A stretch of DNA of 64,000 nt, taken from contig DAOOPM010000008.1 of the NCBI GenBank assembly GCA_035388225.1, positions 62,001 through 126,000 on the forward strand, in the 5' to 3' direction. This document shows positions 8,935 to 17,574 of the stretch, in pieces. Made by a program: the position numbers and the translations under genes. Origin of the DNA: SB25 sp029560875 (GTDB lineage Bacteria; Bacteroidota; Bacteroidia; Bacteroidales; Tenuifilaceae). The notes beneath the pieces are model-generated. The model did no database searches, was not told where the DNA came from, and worked only from the letters and a program-made list of their open reading frames with translations. The stretch's first letter is position 1. Every line of letters begins with the position of its first letter.

Positions 8935-9495
8935 ATGATTGACTACCTTATTCAACTCGATACAAACTTATTCCTTGCGCTTAATGGTGCACACTCTCCT
9001 TTTTGGGATAGTATAATGTATTTTGCATCGGGTAAATTAAGCTGGTTGCTGTTATACCTGGTGATAGTTTTTTTTATTGCTCGCGAACATAAGTGGAAAG
9101 CACTTTGGTGGTTACTTGCAATTGCTTTTGTGGTTCTTTTGGCCGACCAAATTTCGGTTCAGGCATTTAAAAATGTTTTTCAACGCTTGCGCCCATGTCA
9201 TAATCCCGATTTAAGTGAATTTATTCATTTGGTAGGAAGGTGTGGTGGTAAGTATGGGTTTATCTCATCGCACGCTGCAAATACCTTTGGAGTGGCAGTA
9301 TTCCTTTCGTTCCTTTTCAATAGGAAATGGGTTACAGTTGGCCTGTTAGTCTGGGCAGCATTTGTTTCCTATAGTAGGATATACCTTGGCGTTCATTATC
9401 CGGGCGATGTGTTGGTTGGGGCAATTGTTGGTGCAGGAATTGGAAGCGCAGTGTGGTTTGTAGCATCGAAAATACTCAATAAATCAAGAAAATGA
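8935..9495 (+). CDS. PAP2-family membrane phosphatase
   Basis: Membrane-embedded phosphatase of the PAP2/BcrC type. All three catalytic motifs are visible: KNVFQRLRP (KX6RP), SSHA (in place of PSGH) and SRIYLGVHYPGD (SRX5HX3D). Five or six hydrophobic segments span the 186 residues. Likely substrates are undecaprenyl pyrophosphate, phosphatidylglycerophosphate or lipid A phosphate; the sequence does not choose between them. The start is 2 bases after obgE, and the stop overlaps the rluF start in an ATGA. Confidence 0.85.
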   Translation: MIDYLIQLDTNLFLALNGAHSPFWDSIMYFASGKLSWLLLYLVIVFFIAREHKWKALWWLLAIAFVVLLADQISVQAFKNVFQRLRPCHNPDLSEFIHLVGRCGGKYGFISSHAANTFGVAVFLSFLFNRKWVTVGLLVWAAFVSYSRIYLGVHYPGDVLVGAIVGAGIGSAVWFVASKILNKSRK

Positions 9496-10568
9496 CAGTA
9501 TCTAAATCAATCCGATTAAATAAATTTATAAGCGATTCTGGCTTTTGCTCACGTAGAGAGGCCGATAGGTTTATTGAGCAAGGAAAGGTTTTTGTGAATA
9601 AGCAGCGGGCTCAGGTTGGCGATTTTGTTCAACCAAAGGATAAAGTTTATGTAAACGGACACTTTATTGCTCACACAGAGCCACAGAACCTTATAATAGC
9701 ACTGAATAAACCAATTGGAATTACTAGCACAACCGAAAAAAACACCGACGGTAATATAGTAGACTTTGTTCATCATAGCCAAAGAGTGTTTCCTATTGGA
9801 AGGCTCGATAAGGACTCGCAAGGTCTTATTCTGCTTACCAACAATGGCGACTTGGTTAACAAGATTCTTCGTGCAGGCAACAAGCACGAAAAGGAATATG
9901 TTGTAACTGTGGATAAGCCAATAACCCAAGAGTTTATTGAAGGAATGGCTAATGGGGTTCCCCTTTTAGGTACAATGACCAAAAAGTGTAAGGTTGAAAA
10001 GGAAACCCCATTTATTTTCCGAATTACACTAGTACAAGGATTGAATAGGCAGATTCGACGCATGTGTAGCCATTTTGGATACGAGGTTATTAAGTTAGAA
10101 CGTGTCCGAATAATGAACATTACCCTAAAGGGTTTACCTCTTGGCGACTGGCGCGATTTAGACGAAAAAGAAGTTGAGGTGTTGATGAGTATGCTTGAGG
10201 GCTCAAGTTCTACACCACGTAAAGATAGGTCGTTCAGCAAGAATAAGCAAGCTCGAAAAACGAAGCAAAGCGAATACCGGGAACAGGATGATAGACCAAG
10301 GTCTAGATTTGGCAAATCGGGCAAACCCAAATTTGACAATGCCAAAAAAGCAGCCAAGTTACCTGCAGGAAAATCGAAAAAGGTTGATGCTTCAAAAAGC
10401 GAAGAAGTTCGTGGCGCAAAAGGTTCTGCTCCAAAGAAAGGAAACGCAAGCGAAAAACCAACAAAATTTGGCAAGAATAAAGGGGCTAATATTGGAAAAT
10501 CTACTACATACAAATCAACATTAAAGAAAACGACCAAAACAAGTCCTAAGTTCAGAAAAAGGCCATAA
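9492..10568 (+). CDS. RluF/RluB-type rRNA pseudouridine synthase with basic tail
   Basis: Pseudouridine synthase of the RsuA/RluB/RluF group, modifying ribosomal RNA. An S4 RNA-binding domain lies at residues 6-60 (IRLNKFISDSGFCSRREADRF), followed by the catalytic domain with the aspartate in GRLDKDSQGL and the C-terminal motif GLNRQIRRMC. Similarity to the RluF (23S rRNA 2604-type) subgroup is by motif impression only. Residues about 235-358 form a lysine/arginine-rich low-complexity tail, beyond the catalytic fold, perhaps an extra rRNA anchor. Last gene of the obgE operon; a strong terminator follows. Confidence 0.9.
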   Translation: MTVSKSIRLNKFISDSGFCSRREADRFIEQGKVFVNKQRAQVGDFVQPKDKVYVNGHFIAHTEPQNLIIALNKPIGITSTTEKNTDGNIVDFVHHSQRVFPIGRLDKDSQGLILLTNNGDLVNKILRAGNKHEKEYVVTVDKPITQEFIEGMANGVPLLGTMTKKCKVEKETPFIFRITLVQGLNRQIRRMCSHFGYEVIKLERVRIMNITLKGLPLGDWRDLDEKEVEVLMSMLEGSSSTPRKDRSFSKNKQARKTKQSEYREQDDRPRSRFGKSGKPKFDNAKKAAKLPAGKSKKVDASKSEEVRGAKGSAPKKGNASEKPTKFGKNKGANIGKSTTYKSTLKKTTKTSPKFRKRP

Positions 10569-10614
10569 GTAAAACCTGCCCAAATTCAAATAGAAGCACA
10601 AAACAATAACGTAT

Positions 10615-10641
10615 AAAGACCAGTTTCAACTGGTCTTTTTT
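10615..10641 (+). terminator. Rho-independent terminator of the obgE operon
   Basis: AAAGACCAGT (10615-10624), loop TTCA, ACTGGTCTTT and a T run. The stem is perfect over ten base pairs. Confidence 0.9.
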
Positions 10642-11370
10642 AATTTTCATCCTTCAAATTCAAACTAACCATTCGCTTTTCCTTTTTAAACGACCCTAAA
10701 ACACCTCAACGATTAATACTGGAGGCACAACAGATGTAAGTCTATTTACACGAATTAACTTTTTGTGGTTACTTGTTATTGTGGTATTTGTCCCAAGCAA
10801 TTAGCACGATAATACTTTTTTAGATTAAGGATTTAAAAAATTGCTCACCCTAGGGTAACAATTATACTCTAATCAGTATTAAACAATAGAAACTGCTAAA
10901 AAGAAAGCATTAAGAAAGTAGTGCAATCTGAAAATAAATATTAGTAAGTCGTTTATTTCTTGCGTGTTAATGCATGGAAAGATTTAAAATGTGGTATTTA
11001 GAGTAGTTTTATTTAGCGAACCTATTTCGGAGGTTGTGATTATAGTAAGGTGTGTTAAAAAAATTTGAGCGCGTTTATGTTTAAATCAATCTGTATCTCA
11101 ATGATTATGTTGAATAAGTTTATTTTTTTATTAGGTAAAAATCGCTTTATTATTTTGCCCTTTGGTTGTTGATTGGCGTTTGCTTTCTTCCAAAGGGCAT
11201 AACGGATTAATTGATTGTAAAGTTAAAATATTTAATTTGTTTTAAAGCAACGCACCCAACCATTAGTGGAATGAAGTGAGCCTTGTGTTTTGGGGCAAAT
11301 AAAGACACTTGTAATCCAAATATTAACAATAATTTGCTATTAGAAGCAAATGAAAACAAAATAGAAAAAT
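10642..11370. other. 729-base non-coding stretch before the RiPP locus
   Basis: AT-rich, with no convincing coding frame on either strand and no clean TTG/TAnnTTTG promoter pair. Only near matches occur, for example TACTTTTT near 10817, and TAATTTG (one base short) near 11232 and 11332. A 9-bp hairpin with a 24-base loop lies at 11157-11198. The length suggests a regulatory leader or remnants of former genes. Confidence 0.6.
11157..11198 (+). other. Inverted repeat upstream of precursor peptide gene
   Basis: GCCCTTTGG (11157-11165) and CCAAAGGGC (11190-11198) are perfect 9-bp arms around a 24-base loop, about 170 bases before the precursor start. No T run follows on either strand, so it is not a standard terminator. 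It could be an operator or a leader structure. Confidence 0.45.
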
Positions 11371-11589
11371 ATGGAAACCAAAAGATTCTCAAACAAAGAT
11401 TTAAATGTTATTGTGCCTGCTGATAAAATGTCTTGTGTCGATTTGAGTCATATTGTTGGTGGTGTTAGTTCTAACTTAGTGGATTGTGAATGTACACTAT
11501 TCAATAGAAACAAAGATGGCGGAGATTGTGAGTGTGATTTCTTTAATAGAAACAAAAAGCCAACAACAACTACAAGTTCAGTAATTTAG
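11371..11589 (+). CDS. Double-glycine RiPP precursor peptide with duplicated core
   Basis: 72-residue peptide directly upstream of a radical SAM/SPASM gene. The leader (1-31) ends in SHIVGG, the double-glycine site cut by C39 peptidases such as the one encoded at 15366. The predicted core (32-72) holds two copies of a 14-residue unit: DCEC at 38-41 and 52-55, and FNRNK at 44-48 and 58-62. A second GG (50-51) lies between them, and a Thr/Ser-rich tail closes the peptide. Cysteines are at 22 (leader), 39, 41, 53 and 55. It resembles in outline the GG-Bacteroidales natural-product precursors defined with radical SAM maturases by Haft and Basu, but the core is not one I recognise. The start ATG follows an A-rich stretch without Shine-Dalgarno, usual in this phylum. 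Confidence 0.85.
   Translation: METKRFSNKDLNVIVPADKMSCVDLSHIVGGVSSNLVDCECTLFNRNKDGGDCECDFFNRNKKPTTTTSSVI
11482..11565 (+). repeat. Two 42-base direct repeats in the precursor core
   Basis: Unit 1 (11482-11523) and unit 2 (11524-11565) encode aligned residues with a strict 14-codon period: Asp-Cys-Glu-Cys, then Phe-Asn-Arg-Asn-Lys. DNA identity is highest over the ATTGTGA and AATAGAAACAAA blocks. This indicates an internal duplication. Confidence 0.85.
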
Positions 11590-11607
11590 AAGTTTGTTTT
11601 GCTTAAA

Positions 11608-11630
11608 GGAGAGGGATTTTTGCCCTCTCC
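11608..11630 (+). terminator. Hairpin between precursor and maturase (attenuator or processing site)
   Basis: GGAGAGGG (11608-11615), loop ATTTTTG, CCCTCTCC (11623-11630): a perfect GC-rich 8-bp stem 18 bases after the precursor stop. No uninterrupted T run follows, so partial termination or 3'-end protection is likelier than full termination. Such stems are common in RiPP operons and let the precursor message exceed that of the enzymes. Confidence 0.65.
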
Positions 11631-11648
11631 CTGATTAATTTATTTTTG
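11619..11648 (+). promoter_or_regulatory. Possible internal promoter for the maturase
   Basis: TTTG (11619-11622), 18 bases, TATTTTTG (11641-11648), an exact -7 consensus. A transcript would start only about five bases before the maturase ATG, so it would be nearly leaderless. It overlaps the hairpin and may be chance in AT-rich DNA. Confidence 0.3.
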
Positions 11649-11657
11649 TTACAAAGT

Positions 11658-12968
11658 ATGAAAATATCAAGATATTCAATTTTTTTTGATGCAGGTAATG
11701 ACTTGAAACTTGCATATTGTTCCCGCACTAATGCTTTATTTGAAATTTCGGCTCAACTTTTTGATTTTTTTAGACTTAATAGAAATGGTAAGGTAGATGT
11801 TGATCTCTTTGAAGAAGATGTGTTAAGTTTTTTAATGGAACAAAAGGTAATAGTGCATGAAGAAGATGATGATGTTTATGTTCGAGAGTTGCAATTTAAA
11901 ACATTACAGTTAGGGTTTTCTCAAGAGCAATTGAGCCTTATAATAGCTCCGACTAGTCAGTGCAATTTTAGATGCCATTATTGTTTTGAACCAAAGAAGG
12001 ATCAACGAGTAATGGAGCATGTTCAGATTGCTCAACTTGTTGAATTTGTTCAGAAACATTCATTAGCCAAAACAATGTCAATAACATGGTATGGTGGGGA
12101 GCCTTTATTGGCAATAGATGTTATAAGAACCCTTTTACAGCAATTCAATAGAACTGGGAAGACCTTAGTAAGGCATGATATTATTACGAACGGCTATTAT
12201 TTTGATGAAAAGGCAATTGAGATTTTCTCTGAATTTCCTCTAAATTTGATACAAGTTACATTGGATGGTAATCAGAAGAGACATGATTCTATTAGGGTTA
12301 ATTACAAAACAAAGGAGCGGTCGTTTTATAGAATTATCTCGAACATGGATAGGATTTTAGAGGCTTTGCCAAATACCTTCTTATCCGTAAGAGTTAATGT
12401 GGATAAGTCTAGTCAGGAACAGTTTTATGAAGTTAAGGAGTTTCTTTCTGAGAGATGGGAAAAATATTCAAACTATGAGATATATCCAGGGATATTACGT
12501 ATAGACAACAAAGAAGGTGCTGATTTTAGCGAGGAGTCAATGAACGTTTTTGATGCTGCAGCATTTTCGCAGAAACTTGAAGAATGTGGATTCGCAAATA
12601 ATTATCCTACATTACTTCTTAAAAGTTGTACTGCAAATCGAATTAATTCATATATCATAGGGCCAGCAGGAGAGATGTATAAATGCTGGAATGATGTTAC
12701 GGATAAAAACAAAATAGTGGGTTACATTCATGATGATACACTTATACACAGGCAATTATTTTATGACTATTTATTTACAACCGCTTGGTATGAAAATGCA
12801 AAATGTAAGGAATGTGCTATTTTGCCAATTTGTCATGGAGGTTGTGCGTGGTATAAGGTTCGAAATCTTCGCGCAAATGGTCATTTTGATACTTGCTGTA
12901 CTCACCGGGATGAGAACCTATTAAAGAGTAGTCTTATAAATCGGTATATGCAAACTAAAAAAAAATAG
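11658..12968 (+). CDS. Radical SAM/SPASM peptide maturase
   Basis: Predicted to modify the precursor at 11371. Residues 1-90 form a PqqD/RRE-like precursor-binding region (IFFDAGNDLKLAYCSRTNAL). The radical SAM motif is CNFRCHYC (C102, C106, C109), followed by TWYGGEPL (143-150). The SPASM region has C324, C343 (GPAGEMYKCW), C383, C386, C392, C396 and C413/C414, enough for two auxiliary iron-sulfur clusters. 436 residues from the ATG at 11658; an upstream TTG at 11646 was rejected. Known chemistries of the group include thioether, C-C cyclophane and epimerisation; which applies cannot be read here. It is 1 base from the next gene, so one operon. Confidence 0.92.
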   Translation: MKISRYSIFFDAGNDLKLAYCSRTNALFEISAQLFDFFRLNRNGKVDVDLFEEDVLSFLMEQKVIVHEEDDDVYVRELQFKTLQLGFSQEQLSLIIAPTSQCNFRCHYCFEPKKDQRVMEHVQIAQLVEFVQKHSLAKTMSITWYGGEPLLAIDVIRTLLQQFNRTGKTLVRHDIITNGYYFDEKAIEIFSEFPLNLIQVTLDGNQKRHDSIRVNYKTKERSFYRIISNMDRILEALPNTFLSVRVNVDKSSQEQFYEVKEFLSERWEKYSNYEIYPGILRIDNKEGADFSEESMNVFDAAAFSQKLEECGFANNYPTLLLKSCTANRINSYIIGPAGEMYKCWNDVTDKNKIVGYIHDDTLIHRQLFYDYLFTTAWYENAKCKECAILPICHGGCAWYKVRNLRANGHFDTCCTHRDENLLKSSLINRYMQTKKK

Positions 12969-12969
12969 T

Positions 12970-15321
12970 ATGATTTTTAAAAAATATTTATTATTCTCCT
13001 TTCTTTCCTTTATTGTAATTACTTCTTTTTCCCAAACAAGATCCGTTATTACGGGTCAAGTTGTCTCTGAAGATGGTAATGCTATACGTAATGTTAATGT
13101 TTCGATACTTAAAGATAATGTTGATTCTGCAATTGTGGCATTAACGACTACAGATACACTTGGTCGATTTTCCCTAAAGTGCAATGGTGGACTCAAGTAT
13201 CTGCGTTTTTCGTGCCTAGGTTATTTGTCAAAGTATATGCTTGTAGATACAGGCGATATAGGAAGCGTTGTGCTTGTCGAAACCTCATTGGATATTGAGG
13301 GCGTGGTTGTTAAAGGTCGAAGCAAGATTTACCGACCCGATGGCATTACCTATTTGCCAACGGATAGAAGGGTGTCCAATTCAGTAAATGGCATGGACTT
13401 GCTCTCATCGATGAAGCCGCCACGCATTTATGTTGACCCCGTATCATACAACATTTCTGTGCGTGGAGGAGGAGACGTTGTGTTACTTATTAATGATCGA
13501 CCTGCGACATCGGGTGAGATTCAAAGTATCGACCCTGAGCTTATTAGACGCATCGATTATTACGATAAACCCACACCCCGTTTTCCACTAGCATCTATTG
13601 TAATCAATCTAACTGTTGATTTACCTGCAAGGGGCGGTGCTGTAAACGTAAATATTACGGAAGGGATTAGTAATACTTATGGGGAGCATTATGTAATTGG
13701 CAGGGTATACAATGGTAGGCATAGCTTTATGGTAGACTGGCAACCTCAATTTCGTTATTCTTTTAGCCAAATGCGGGAGCGTTCCGATTATTTCAATTTC
13801 CCTTCAGAAACTATATCTAGAAATGAAATTGCAATTCCAGCTCGTCAAATATATTGGCATAATAACAGTTCCGCTCATTACAACTATACCGGACGTAAGA
13901 TTATGCTTGATATTGCGGGGTTTGGTCAGTTCGATAGGGATAAAAACAATGATTTTGCAGGTCGTGTAATCACAAAAACTTCATCAAAATCCGATACAAC
14001 AATTAATAATGAGCATAACTTTGAGAGGAACACAACTCAGGGGATAAGCACATATATTGAGGTTAAGAGTCCAATAGGGCCTTTATATATTAACGCCGAC
14101 TATAGTCTTAGAAGTGCTAAATACAAACGTGAATTTGAGGAGTTTTCCTCCATTAACCCTTTCTTTTCTAGCAATAGTAATTCTGAAGAAATACATCTTA
14201 CAGGTTTGCAGGGCAATTACAATGCGCCACTCCCATTAGGTGAAATGTGGTCTGGGATGTTATCTCTATCGAGTAGTTGGCGTAGTAGATGGATAAGCAA
14301 TAGTTATTCTTCGTTAGGAGTTGAGCCTGTTGCTGTAAATATGCGGCAGAATAATGGTGAAAATAAAATTATGTTGATGGTAATGGGCGACAAATTAATG
14401 CTTGCATTAGGGGCAGTACATTTTTGGCAGAACTATAGCATTGATGATTATACTAAAAGGTGGTCGCAGTGGTTACCTATTGGTGCAATAAGCCTTAGCC
14501 CAACAAGAACTTGGACTGTCGATTTGGATGCTATGCTCAAGTATAGTCAACCTCCCATAGGAGAACTTACCACTTCAGAGATACGACTCGATCCTTATCA
14601 AGTTCAGCGAGGAAATCCTAATCTAACCAATACTAGACTTTTACAGTTCACACTTAATAATACATTGGAATTAACTTCGAAATATGAGTTGTTTGTCCAA
14701 GGTAAATACCGCCAAATTCAGAACCCAATAATGGATATAAGTTTTTTGGAGCAACAAGCCGATCTTAGTTATATAGTTGTGCGTATGCCCGAAAATCTGA
14801 ATAAATTTACTCAATATACGGCTAGTTGTTCGTTAGAAGGCACTGAAATCTGGAATTTTCTTTCGTTTAGTTTATGGGGTGGCTTTAGTCATTACATTAG
14901 CGATGGGGGTAGTGTTTACGAGCACGAAGCTTTTATTCCTTTTTGCCAGGGGCAGTTTAACATAAAGTGGCGCAAGTGGGATTTCGTGTCCGAAATGTGG
15001 TATGGTCAAACCGATGCACAGATGGGAGAAGTGCTGAAGAGTAAAAGTTTGCACAGTAGATTTATTGTATCATCGCAGTACGGTAAGTTAAGAGTGTCGG
15101 TAGGTGTAATGAATCCTTTTCTTAAGGTTCGAGATGTAAAGTACGAAAACCTGTCTGCAATTGCACCTTACACTCGCTATGCCTACAACCAGATGTACGA
15201 GAACCTTTTTTTTGCTAAATTAACCTACTTGTTCTCATGGGGCAGTGAACAAAGGAAGAGAGGAAAACCCAAGTTTAAAGCAACGGAGCAGGAAACTACT
15301 ATTATTAAGGGAGAAAGATAG
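12970..15321 (+). CDS. Outer-membrane beta-barrel protein with CarboxypepD_reg-like and plug-like domains
   Basis: 783 residues. A signal peptide (1-22, ending FSQ) is followed by a carboxypeptidase regulatory-like domain (about 25-100, RSVITGQVVSEDGNAIRNVNV). Next is a TonB-receptor plug-like domain (about 115-215, ISVRGGGDVVLLINDRPA, then SIDPELIRRIDYYDKPTPRF) and a long barrel, as in the outer membrane protein beta-barrel family (PF14905 type). No TonB box was identified. Placed between maturase and exporter, it could carry the mature peptide out or in, or act as its receptor or immunity partner; only its outer-membrane site is well supported. The maturase stop and this ATG are separated by a single base. 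Confidence 0.8.
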   Translation: MIFKKYLLFSFLSFIVITSFSQTRSVITGQVVSEDGNAIRNVNVSILKDNVDSAIVALTTTDTLGRFSLKCNGGLKYLRFSCLGYLSKYMLVDTGDIGSVVLVETSLDIEGVVVKGRSKIYRPDGITYLPTDRRVSNSVNGMDLLSSMKPPRIYVDPVSYNISVRGGGDVVLLINDRPATSGEIQSIDPELIRRIDYYDKPTPRFPLASIVINLTVDLPARGGAVNVNITEGISNTYGEHYVIGRVYNGRHSFMVDWQPQFRYSFSQMRERSDYFNFPSETISRNEIAIPARQIYWHNNSSAHYNYTGRKIMLDIAGFGQFDRDKNNDFAGRVITKTSSKSDTTINNEHNFERNTTQGISTYIEVKSPIGPLYINADYSLRSAKYKREFEEFSSINPFFSSNSNSEEIHLTGLQGNYNAPLPLGEMWSGMLSLSSSWRSRWISNSYSSLGVEPVAVNMRQNNGENKIMLMVMGDKLMLALGAVHFWQNYSIDDYTKRWSQWLPIGAISLSPTRTWTVDLDAMLKYSQPPIGELTTSEIRLDPYQVQRGNPNLTNTRLLQFTLNNTLELTSKYELFVQGKYRQIQNPIMDISFLEQQADLSYIVVRMPENLNKFTQYTASCSLEGTEIWNFLSFSLWGGFSHYISDGGSVYEHEAFIPFCQGQFNIKWRKWDFVSEMWYGQTDAQMGEVLKSKSLHSRFIVSSQYGKLRVSVGVMNPFLKVRDVKYENLSAIAPYTRYAYNQMYENLFFAKLTYLFSWGSEQRKRGKPKFKATEQETTIIKGER

Positions 15322-15365
15322 TGTATTGATTAAGTAAATGGATTTTTAGACTGATTTTGGGAAGT

Positions 15366-17564
15366 ATGATTTTTGTAAAACAACGTGATGCAATGGATTG
15401 TGGTCCGGCCTGCTTGGCCATGATTTCTTTTTACTATGGGAGAATGCAGAGTATTGAGTATTTGAGAAAAGAATGTTTTTTTGATAAAAACGGGGTGTCA
15501 CTTTTAGGTATAAGCCGTGCCGCTGAAAAACTTGGATTTAAGACAGTAGGAGGTAGACTTACTTTTGAAAAACTTGCCGAAAAAGCTTTGTTGCCATGCA
15601 TTGCTCATTGGGATCAAAATCATTTTGTTGTAATATACAAAGTAAAGAAAAACCGTAAGAATAATTATGCTGTATATGTCGCAGATCCTGGAAAGGGTTT
15701 AGTAACTTATAATAAAGAAGAGTTTTGCGAGGGTTGGTTGAGCACAAAGGCTGGTGGAGAGGATAAAGGTGTGGTTCTGTTATTGGAACCAACACAATTA
15801 TTCTATTCTCAAAATGGAACTTTGAATATTAAGAAAGGGAGATACGTATTTTTATGGGGATATGTGAAACAATACAGACGTTTTTTTATTCAACTGATTT
15901 TGGGACTTGCCGTGGGTTCTATAATTCAGCTTCTATTTCCGTTTTTAACACAAGCTATTGTCGATGAAGGTATTGGTAGCAAGGATATTGGGTTCGTTTG
16001 GCTTGTACTTATTGCTCAAATAATGTTGCTTTTTAGTAATACTATAATAGGATTCGTCCGTGGAAAAATTCTCCTCCATATTAGTTCTCGTATTAACATC
16101 TCATTAATATCGGATTTTTTTATAAAACTAATGAAATTACCAATGCGTTTTTTTGATACCAAGCTGTTGGGCGATATTTTACAGCGCATTGAAGATCATA
16201 GGCGTTTAGAGCAATTTCTAACTTCTAGCACTCTTAATCTGTTGTTTTCAATCTTTACTTTTTTTGTTTTTGGATTAGTGCTGCTGAAGTATAATCTGAT
16301 GATATTTACAATTTTTATTGTTGGTAGTTTGATTTATAGTGGTTGGATAATATTTTTCTTAAAAAAAAGAAGGCAATTGGATTTTCGATATTTTGAATTA
16401 TCTGGTAAGAATAGGAATATCACCTACCAACTTATTAATGGTATGCAAGAAATTAAATTGCAAGGATGTGAACACCGGAAACGCTGGGATTGGGAGGATG
16501 TTCAGGCTGAACTTTTTGACGCAAACCTTAAGTCTTTGAATCTACAACAAACACAGCAGGCTGGCAGTATTACCATCAATGAGTTGAAAAATATCTTGAT
16601 TACGATTTTTTCTGCATCCTCTGTAATTAGCGGAAATATGACCTTAGGGATGATGCTTGCTGTGCAATATATAATTGGTCAGTTAAACAGTCCAGTCGAG
16701 CAGTTGGTTCAGTTTATTTATTCTTGGCAAGATGTCAGCATTAGTCTTGATCGTATGAACGAGATACATTCAGAGCAAAATGAAGAGAACGAAAATAGAA
16801 AAGTTTCTTCAATAAGTTCTAAAGATAATACGATTGAGATACACAATCTTTATTTCAGGTACGAAGGAGTTAGGCCAGACTATGTGCTAAACGATATAAA
16901 CTTTACGATACCCTCAGGAAAAGTTACGGCCATAGTGGGTGCAAGTGGTAGTGGGAAAACCACCCTTGTTAAACTAATGTTGGGGTACTATACTCCCCAA
17001 AGCGGAGGCGTTTCTGTTGGGGGTGATAATCTGGAGCAATTCAATCTTGTATGGTGGCGACAAAATTGTGGAGCTGTAATGCAAGATGGGTATCTTTTCT
17101 CAGATACAATAGCGCGTAACATAGCAACAAGCGATGAAAGCCCAGATATTGAAAGAATTCGATACGCTGCTCGTATAGCAAATATAGCAAATTACATTGA
17201 GGCTCTTCCTCTGGGCTATAACACAATGATCGGTCAAGATGGTCAAGGTATTAGTCATGGTCAGAGACAGCGTATACTAATAGCCCGAGTAGTCTACAAG
17301 AATCCTCAGTTTGTTTTTTTTGATGAAGCCACCAATGCGCTGGATGCTAGTAACGAAAAGGCTATAGTCGAAAATCTTGTGAGTTTTTACAGGGATAAAA
17401 CGGTTCTTGTTGTAGCACATCGTTTATCAACAGTCAAAAATGCAGATCAAATTGTAGTTCTAGATAATGGTAGTGTGGTGGAGATCGGCACGCACGAGAA
17501 ACTTACTGCGAAAAAAGGTAAGTATTATGAGTTGGTTAGGAATCAATTAGAATTAGGTGGTTAG
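15366..17564 (+). CDS. C39-peptidase ABC exporter (leader-cleaving)
   Basis: Peptidase-containing ABC transporter that would cut the precursor after GG and export the core across the inner membrane. N-terminal C39 domain: catalytic Cys12 (DCGPACLAM), His86 (DQNHFVV) and Asp107 (VADPGKG). A six-helix transmembrane domain spans about 160-440. The nucleotide-binding domain has Walker A GASGSGKTT (525-533), signature ISHGQ (629-633, replacing LSGGQ), Walker B FVFFDEA and the H-loop VAHRLST. 732 residues from the ATG at 15366; the TTG at 15357 is a poorer start. All catalytic residues are intact, so the exporter should be active. The short HlyD-like gene follows. Confidence 0.95.
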   Translation: MIFVKQRDAMDCGPACLAMISFYYGRMQSIEYLRKECFFDKNGVSLLGISRAAEKLGFKTVGGRLTFEKLAEKALLPCIAHWDQNHFVVIYKVKKNRKNNYAVYVADPGKGLVTYNKEEFCEGWLSTKAGGEDKGVVLLLEPTQLFYSQNGTLNIKKGRYVFLWGYVKQYRRFFIQLILGLAVGSIIQLLFPFLTQAIVDEGIGSKDIGFVWLVLIAQIMLLFSNTIIGFVRGKILLHISSRINISLISDFFIKLMKLPMRFFDTKLLGDILQRIEDHRRLEQFLTSSTLNLLFSIFTFFVFGLVLLKYNLMIFTIFIVGSLIYSGWIIFFLKKRRQLDFRYFELSGKNRNITYQLINGMQEIKLQGCEHRKRWDWEDVQAELFDANLKSLNLQQTQQAGSITINELKNILITIFSASSVISGNMTLGMMLAVQYIIGQLNSPVEQLVQFIYSWQDVSISLDRMNEIHSEQNEENENRKVSSISSKDNTIEIHNLYFRYEGVRPDYVLNDINFTIPSGKVTAIVGASGSGKTTLVKLMLGYYTPQSGGVSVGGDNLEQFNLVWWRQNCGAVMQDGYLFSDTIARNIATSDESPDIERIRYAARIANIANYIEALPLGYNTMIGQDGQGISHGQRQRILIARVVYKNPQFVFFDEATNALDASNEKAIVENLVSFYRDKTVLVVAHRLSTVKNADQIVVLDNGSVVEIGTHEKLTAKKGKYYELVRNQLELGG

Positions 17565-17574
17565 TCTGAATGCT

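Noticed and set aside
9773..10537. 254-codon open frame antisense to the rluF-like gene
   Set aside because: It mirrors the low-complexity basic tail; the translation is Phe/Ser/Leu-rich without domain pattern and the sense gene is certain.
11207..11392. Minus-strand 61-codon frame in the RiPP leader region
   Set aside because: It overlaps the precursor start, has no recognisable protein feature, and lacks a promoter; the region is better read as non-coding.
13312..13620. Plug-like region taken as proof of a TonB-dependent receptor
   Set aside because: No TonB box was seen, and PF14905-type barrels share this region without proven TonB coupling; kept as a general barrel call.
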